Part shown: positions 34,028-40,179 of the stretch, piece by piece
How positions within the stretch are numbered: position 1 is the first letter of the stretch
Layout: every line of letters starts with the position of its first letter
Origin: an uncultured Prevotellaceae bacterium
Lineage (GTDB): Bacteria > Bacteroidota > Bacteroidia > Bacteroidales > Muribaculaceae
Assembly: GCA_946410125.1 (NCBI GenBank)
Contig: CAMJZF010000010.1
Coordinates: forward strand, 1-40,179
Length of the DNA stretch: 40,179 nucleotides
Direction: 5' to 3'
Notes under the pieces: model-generated
What the model was told of the DNA's origin: nothing
What the model saw: the letters and a program-made list of their open reading frames with translations, nothing else
Databases searched by the model: none
Position numbers and translations under genes: made by a program

Positions 34028-35118
34028 GAGTCTATTATTTTTGTATTATTTTTATCGATTTTATTTGACAATAACATATTAATTATTATCCAAAGTACTA
34101 AAGATGTGCCAATTATAAAATTCAAATTGACAAATCTAACCAATACTAACGTTATAACAATTATGAATATAAATACCAGCAACTCAACAAGAAGAGCTTT
34201 TGGTTGGCTAAGACCTAATTTCAACAATTTATGGTGAAAATGATTGTTGTCGGCTTTAAATATGTTTTTAGCATTCAAAAGGCGGTAGAATACCACACTG
34301 AAAACATCATAGAAAGGCAACAGCAATGGAGCAAAAGCAATGACTAACGGATTATTATAAAGCATAGGAGTACCGGGATTCTCATTCACAACCAACGCCA
34401 GTAGGAACAGAACAAGCCCAAGTACCGTTGAACCCGTGTCGCCCATAAACACCTTAGTACACTTGCTTTTGTTGCCAAATACATTAAAAAGGAAAAATGG
34501 CAACAGGGCTGCAAGGAATGCTATTGCTAATAAATAAAAATAATTTTTCTCAAGATATAAAATAAAAGCATAGTAACCCAAAGACAGAATTGCAATACTT
34601 GACGACAAGCCATCTATTCCATCTATGAAGTTAAAGGCATTTATCGAAAGGACCATAAGGAAGATTGTCACAAAACATCCAAATGGCGGCGGAATATGAT
34701 AAAGGGCAAGCATTCCATGGATTTCTTTGGTATAAATACTGGCAAAGCACAATACCAGTCCGGTGATGATTTGATACGTGAATTTCCGCCTATAACGCAA
34801 CCCTTTCAGGTCATCATAAATGCCAAAAAAGTAGATAACTGCTATCGCAAGCAGGAAAAACAAGGAATCACGGAGCAACGACGCATGAACGCCTAACTCC
34901 GCAACCTCGTTTTTCAGATATAGAATTATTAATGCAAATAAATATGCTATAAATGCGGCTGGAACAAAAGCCATTCCTCCTACTCGAGGAATATTGCCGT
35001 GATGTATCTTTCGCTCATCATGGCCATCAAAAATCTTATGATTATAAGCATAATGGATTACTTTCCATAAAAAGAGGAAGGAGAGTGAAAAACTTATAAC
35101 CGATATCAAATATATCAT
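34024..35118 (-). CDS. Undecaprenyl-phosphate GlcNAc-1-phosphate transferase (WecA/TagO-like)
   Basis: The 364-residue polytopic membrane enzyme belongs to the MraY/WecA family. Motifs are GNIPRVGGMAFVPA (41-54), the metal-binding YDDLKGLRYRRK (101-112), NAFNFIDGIDGLSS (160-173), KVFMGDTGSTVLG (222-234) and the His-rich DNNHFHHKLL (290-299). It begins repeat-unit synthesis by moving a sugar-1-phosphate, most likely GlcNAc-1-P, onto undecaprenyl phosphate. It is the first gene of the operon, after a leader of about 150 nt, and overlaps the Wza gene by 4 bp. Confidence 0.94.
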   Translation of the reverse strand: MIYLISVISFSLSFLFLWKVIHYAYNHKIFDGHDERKIHHGNIPRVGGMAFVPAAFIAYLFALIILYLKNEVAELGVHASLLRDSLFFLLAIAVIYFFGIYDDLKGLRYRRKFTYQIITGLVLCFASIYTKEIHGMLALYHIPPPFGCFVTIFLMVLSINAFNFIDGIDGLSSSIAILSLGYYAFILYLEKNYFYLLAIAFLAALLPFFLFNVFGNKSKCTKVFMGDTGSTVLGLVLFLLALVVNENPGTPMLYNNPLVIAFAPLLLPFYDVFSVVFYRLLNAKNIFKADNNHFHHKLLKLGLSQPKALLVELLVFIFIIVITLVLVRFVNLNFIIGTSLVLWIIINMLLSNKIDKNNTKIIDS

Positions 35119-35271
35119 TATTTTTTATCCAAATTATACAAGAATATATTATCCTGGGACATCAGACGACTCGCAAGGCGCTATCACCCAATGATTTAAT
35201 AAAAAATCCCAACTCAAATTTCAAGATCACACACAAAGAATTTGCTCTTTGTTGCTGTCAAATAAAACGTG
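35119..35271 (-). promoter_or_regulatory. Long untranslated leader of the polysaccharide operon
   Basis: About 150 nt separate the predicted start site from the first ATG. The leader contains a small hairpin (CAAAGA/TCTTTG) and, on the minus strand, GGGTGATAGCGCC, faintly like the ops signal of NusG-type elongation factors. Capsule operons in Bacteroides are controlled by NusG paralogues (UpxY) acting on such leaders; no UpxY gene is in the window. Confidence 0.3.
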
Positions 35272-35302
35272 CAAATTTATAAATAATATTTCTTCTATGC
35301 AA
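35272..35302 (-). promoter_or_regulatory. Promoter of the 14-gene polysaccharide operon
   Basis: On the minus strand TAAATTTG (35272-35279) is preceded by TTG (35300-35302) at a 20-nt distance, a good Bacteroidales promoter. The rest of the 480-nt gap up to 35598 is AT-rich with no gene. Confidence 0.65.
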
Positions 35303-35472
35303 CTTTTTGCTTAAACTTTTATAGCTCCAAAAACGCAGCAAAATCTTTTGAAAACATTACAATCTAATATACAGGTTGTTTTGTATTTTATTTCATTTGC
35401 ACACATTAGCAACTATCACACCATGAAAGAATTTTTTACTGAAAATAAATGAAATGTATCAGAATTTATAAT

Positions 35473-35480
35473 TACCTTTG
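35473..35480 (+). promoter_or_regulatory. -7 element (TACCTTTG) of the divergent polymerase-like gene
   Basis: This exact TAnnTTTG match lies 119 nt before ATG 35599. No -33 element is clear. Confidence 0.55.
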
Positions 35481-35598
35481 CAACCACATTGCAAAATTGT
35501 TACTTTGTTTCACTTTACTGTGATACATAGTTTTCTCTCATTGCACTATAGATTTTAATCAACAATTTATAATTGCAGCATAGTTCAGTCATTTCATA

Positions 35599-36963
35599 AT
35601 GGAAGACATCAATTTAATAAAGGAAAACCATTCTTATTTTAGGGTTATACTGTCATCGGTATTTATCCTATTCATTCTTCTTTCTTCTTTTTACACCATT
35701 TGGGGCTATAAAGAAGAGATTCCTACCTACATGGAAATAGGTAGAATTGTTTTGTCGCTAAACTATGCGATAATGATTGTTATCTCTTTTAAGTTCACTA
35801 ACATTTACCGTATTTTTTTCCTTGCAACGCTTGGTTTCTTGATTTGTGTGTTGTTCATGAAATATATCTACTATGCTAATGGAATAGATTCTTTTGCCGA
35901 CACCAGAGATGCCTATAACTATTATAATACTACAGTACATAACGGCTATAAGAACTTTGTTGCTTTTTTCAGAGACATGCCTCTTGATCTGAGAGCGACA
36001 ACCGCCGATTACGGTTACTTTTTCATCTTATATATAATGTATAAAATAAATGCCGATTTGAATTGGCTCATTTATGGAGTAATTTTCATCAATGCCATTT
36101 GTTTATACATATCAGCCATTTATTTATATAAAACTCAACTCATTCTTGGTTGCGAAAGGCAGTTAAGCAAGACGATAACCATTTTATACATTTCCTCTCC
36201 TTTTCTGGCTATCACAGCTATCAACGGTTTGAAAGAGGTTATTTTTGTAACTATTATTATCTTCACCATCTATAAAATTGTTCTTATAAAACAACAAAAA
36301 GGACTCTTTAACATCATTCACGCAGCTCTTGGAATTATTGCATGCCTCTACTTCAGGACGGCAATTGCTTATATATTGCTAATTTGTCTAATCATGTCAC
36401 TTACCCTGAATGAATCTAACAAGTTGGTATATATGATCATCATGATTTCCGGTATTTTCTTTTTCAATCTTTTACTACCGTTTATCATGGAAAATCTTTT
36501 AGGTATATCGATGGACGAATTGTCTTATACCACCAAAGCTCGTCTCTCTATTGCCGACAAGTCAAGCCGTCTTTATACAAGGGTGCTGCCTTTAATGGCG
36601 TCAATACTTGGGCCGTTCCCTAATCTTGACCGATGCGGTGAGTACACTTTTATGTTCAGTCTTGCTGTTTTCATGAAAAACTGCTTTACTGTGTTCTTTA
36701 TATTTGGCACCTTGAAAATCATTCGTAATCAGTTAATTGACTGGTTCCCTATTGTGGTTTACATCTTATTGTCTATTTCAATGATTTATGTAGGTTCGGT
36801 TTCTTTGGACTTAAGATATCATATTACATTCTATCCAGCTATCTTATTGATTATATCACGATTCTTCCGCCGAAAACCTTTAATTGACTACACTGCTATC
36901 GCATTGTTTATAATGATTATTTACATCTACTCTACTCGAAGAATTCATAACGTAATGATGTAG
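35599..36963 (+). CDS. Polytopic membrane protein, probable second polysaccharide polymerase
   Basis: The 454-residue protein has about 11-12 hydrophobic segments. A large periplasmic-type loop after the third segment contains DSFADTRDAYNYYN and ADYGYFFILYIMYK, and a later INGLKEVIFVTIIIFTIYK and YFRTAIAYIL pattern follows. These resemble Wzy/EpsG-like and oligosaccharide repeat-unit polymerase proteins (Asp/Tyr in the first loop, conserved K-E and R on later helices). It is transcribed divergently from the capsule operon with its own promoter. The operon already has an EpsG-like gene, so this one may polymerise another glycan or be an alternative polymerase. Family placement is approximate. 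Confidence 0.65.
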   Translation: MEDINLIKENHSYFRVILSSVFILFILLSSFYTIWGYKEEIPTYMEIGRIVLSLNYAIMIVISFKFTNIYRIFFLATLGFLICVLFMKYIYYANGIDSFADTRDAYNYYNTTVHNGYKNFVAFFRDMPLDLRATTADYGYFFILYIMYKINADLNWLIYGVIFINAICLYISAIYLYKTQLILGCERQLSKTITILYISSPFLAITAINGLKEVIFVTIIIFTIYKIVLIKQQKGLFNIIHAALGIIACLYFRTAIAYILLICLIMSLTLNESNKLVYMIIMISGIFFFNLLLPFIMENLLGISMDELSYTTKARLSIADKSSRLYTRVLPLMASILGPFPNLDRCGEYTFMFSLAVFMKNCFTVFFIFGTLKIIRNQLIDWFPIVVYILLSISMIYVGSVSLDLRYHITFYPAILLIISRFFRRKPLIDYTAIALFIMIIYIYSTRRIHNVMM

Positions 36964-37023
36964 CATGTAGTAGTTATTACTATTCTCAAGTTCCCAAACA
37001 GAGAAACCACATTTCATTAAGGC

Positions 37024-37058
37024 AAAAAAAGAGATGAACCAGAATTCTGGCTCACCTC
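37024..37058 (-). terminator. Rho-independent terminator of groESL
   Basis: A nearly perfect palindrome at 37031-37058, centred on AGAATTCT, is followed on the minus strand by seven T residues (complement of 37024-37030). It lies 42 nt beyond the GroEL stop. Confidence 0.9.
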
Positions 37059-37099
37059 TAAAGCTTATGTGATGAAAAATCAAATGTTTTCCATTATTT

Positions 37100-38752
<1,653 letters not shown>

Positions 38753-38756
38753 TTAA

Positions 38757-39032
38757 TTATTCTTCAACAATTGCCAAAATGTCACTCTGGCGCATCATCA
38801 ACAGCTTTGCGCCATCTACTTCAATCTCGGTACCGGCATACTTGCCATAAAGCACTGTATCGCCAGCTTTTACTACCATTTCCTCGTCTTTGGTGCCATG
38901 ACCAACGGCTTTTACCAAGCCCTTCAAGGGTTTCTCTTTTGCGCTGTCGGGAATGATGATGCCGCCAGCTGTAACTTCTTCGGCTTTGGCAGGTTCGATA
39001 AGAACTCTGTCACTTAATGGTTTAATTGTCAT
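38757..39032 (-). CDS. groS: Co-chaperonin GroES (Hsp10)
   Basis: The 91-residue protein starts [19 protein letters not shown]. It has the mobile-loop region [15 protein letters not shown] (about 21-35) and the domain-closing [26 protein letters not shown]. It caps GroEL and is the first gene of the two-gene operon. No CIRCE-type (TTAGCACTC-N9-GAGTGCTAA) operator is seen upstream. Confidence 0.98.
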   Translation of the reverse strand: MTIKPLSDRVLIEPAKAEEVTAGGIIIPDSAKEKPLKGLVKAVGHGTKDEEMVVKAGDTVLYGKYAGTEIEVDGAKLLMMRQSDILAIVEE

Positions 39033-39098
39033 TTTATTATAAGTTTTAAGTTAATATATGATTTGCAATACTTATGCGGGCTTAACGCCACTCCCCTA

Positions 39099-39154
39099 CT
39101 ATGCACATTTTATGCCAAAACCAACGGCACCTTTTCTATGCGACATTTTGTCAT
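39099..39154 (-). promoter_or_regulatory. Direct repeats upstream of groESL
   Basis: On the minus strand AAAATGTGCATAG (complement of 39099-39111) and AAAATGTCGCATAG (complement of 39136-39149) repeat at about 37 nt. The second sits in a small dyad GACATTTTGTC (39142-39152). No clear TAnnTTTG was found for groES, so these may mark a heat-shock promoter or operator. Confidence 0.35.
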
Positions 39155-39199
39155 AAAAAAATTATTCCTATTATCGGCTCTTTTTTAAATAAAATAATG

Positions 39200-39207
39200 T
39201 ATCTTTG
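39200..39207 (+). promoter_or_regulatory. -7 element (TATCTTTG) for the MFS gene
   Basis: This exact TAnnTTTG match lies 56 nt before ATG 39264. Confidence 0.6.
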
Positions 39208-39263
39208 CACTCGTATTTTTTGATAAAAACAAACATAAACATTATAAAACTAATAACAATCGT

Positions 39264-40179
39264 ATGACACAAACTATTCAAAAGACATTGCGCGATTCGG
39301 CTGCTATGCGCTGGACCGCTCTGTTGCTGCTGGCTCTGGCCATGTTCTGCAGCTACATTTTCATGGACATCCTCTCACCTATCAAAGACCTGATGGAAAC
39401 CACTCGCGGCTGGGATTCTACCGCATTTGGCACCATGCAAGGCTCAGAGGTTTTCCTTAATGTATTTGTCTTCTTCCTGATTTTTGCCGGTATCATTCTC
39501 GACAAGATGGGAGTGAGATTTACTGCTGTCCTATCGGGTGCGGTGATGCTTATTGGTGCACTCATCAAGTGGTATGCCGTGAGCGACGCATTCATTGGTA
39601 GCGGTATTGAAACCTGGTTCAACAACAACCTTAATTACATCCCTGGCTTCCAAGAGCTTGGAGTGGCACCTTTCTATGAGGGCATGCCGGCATCGGCCAA
39701 AGTTGCTGCATGTGGCTTCATGATTTTTGGTTGCGGTTGCGAGATGGCTGGTATTACCGTTTCACGCGGTATTGTTAAGTGGTTCAAAGGCCGCGAGATG
39801 GCTCTTGCAATGGGTAGCGAGATGGCTCTTGCCCGCTTGGGTGTTGCCACCTGCATGATTTTCTCGCCCTATTTTGCCAAGCTTGGCGGTCAGGTTAGTG
39901 TTAGCCGTTCGGTAGCCTTTGGCGTGGTGCTGCTGTGCATCGCCCTCATCATGTTTGTCGTTTACTTCTTCATGGATAAGAAACTCGACTCACAGACCGG
40001 TGAGGCCGAGGAGAAAGACGATCCATTTAAGATTAGCGACATTGGCAAAATTCTCTCCGACGGTGGTTTCTGGATTGTTGCCCTGCTTTGCGTCCTTTAC
40101 TACTCGGCAATCTTCCCATTCCAGAAGTATGCCGTGAATATGTTGCAGTGTAACCTCACATTGACTGAGCCTGCTGCCG
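39264..40179 (+). CDS. Major facilitator superfamily transporter (3' end outside window)
   Basis: The frame is open from ATG 39264 to the window end, 305 codons. The N-terminus MTQTIQKTLRDSAAMRWTALLLLALAMFCSYIFMD is a cytoplasmic lead and first helix. The loop DKMGVRFTAVLSG corresponds to the MFS loop 2-3 signature (GxLxDRxGRR). At least seven helices are visible, including a GCGCEMAGITVSRGIVKWFKGREMALAMG segment. The long loop around SDAFIGSGIETWFNNNLNYIPGF is typical of Bacteroidetes MFS proteins of the nitrate/oxalate-formate-like branch. Substrate is unknown. It is divergent from groESL with its own promoter. Confidence 0.85.
   Translation, partial: MTQTIQKTLRDSAAMRWTALLLLALAMFCSYIFMDILSPIKDLMETTRGWDSTAFGTMQGSEVFLNVFVFFLIFAGIILDKMGVRFTAVLSGAVMLIGALIKWYAVSDAFIGSGIETWFNNNLNYIPGFQELGVAPFYEGMPASAKVAACGFMIFGCGCEMAGITVSRGIVKWFKGREMALAMGSEMALARLGVATCMIFSPYFAKLGGQVSVSRSVAFGVVLLCIALIMFVVYFFMDKKLDSQTGEAEEKDDPFKISDIGKILSDGGFWIVALLCVLYYSAIFPFQKYAVNMLQCNLTLTEPAA

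Noticed and set aside
35390-35455. Inverted repeat ATTTCATTT/AAATGAAAT as an invertible promoter
   Set aside because: It is only 9 bp of AT-rich sequence, lies beside and not around the operon promoter, and no recombinase gene is near.

Overview
The window comes from a member of the Bacteroidales (Bacteroidota), most likely a gut lineage of the Muribaculaceae/Prevotellaceae type. The evidence is the repeated TAnnTTTG -7 promoter element in front of many genes, poor Shine-Dalgarno sequences, a PPi-dependent phosphofructokinase, two secreted proteins with type IX secretion-like C-terminal tails, BspA-type leucine-rich repeats, and a GroEL ending in a GGMGGMM tail. The family placement is inference; the order is well supported.

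Region 1 (1-3260) is accessory and AT-rich. It holds the tail of an unknown gene, a 77-codon gene broken by a 64-bp hairpin element, a possible small RNA, a small membrane protein, two unknown genes (one with an ExoX C-terminal-like motif), and the frameshifted end of a winged-helix protein. Region 2 (3265-7707) encodes two large exported proteins: a peptidylarginine-deiminase-like enzyme related to Porphyromonas PPAD, and an LRR_5/BspA-like surface protein. Region 3 (7848-12153) is a set of small metabolic or stress genes: a NimA-like flavoprotein, an MBL-fold hydrolase interrupted by TGA, HxlR regulator plus cupin, a frameshifted SDR and a hexapeptide acetyltransferase. Then comes PPi-phosphofructokinase (12388-14061).

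Region 4 (14298-36963) is a complete-looking Wzx/Wzy-type surface polysaccharide locus. A minus-strand run of 14 tightly spaced or overlapping genes (35118 down to 18349) starts with a WecA/TagO-like initiating enzyme, Wza-like export lipoprotein and Wzc-like kinase. It continues with a UDP-ManNAc dehydrogenase, an EpsG-like polymerase, glycosyltransferases, a phosphoethanolamine-transferase-like sulfatase-fold protein, an alpha/alpha-toroid protein, a WecG/TagA-type glycosyltransferase, a polysaccharide deacetylase, a GNAT, and an MBOAT/SGNH O-acylation pair. Two Wzx flippases and another glycosyltransferase lie downstream, and a second polymerase-like membrane protein is divergent upstream. 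The WecA/WecC/WecG set predicts a GlcNAc-ManNAcA start to the repeat unit, as in enterobacterial common antigen; the sugar identity is inferred.

Region 5 (37024-40179) is housekeeping: groES-groEL with a clear terminator and a truncated MFS transporter. No tRNA, rRNA, CRISPR array or complete insertion sequence was recognised. Several damaged genes (77-codon gene, wHTH remnant, MBL hydrolase, SDR) cluster in the first 12 kb.
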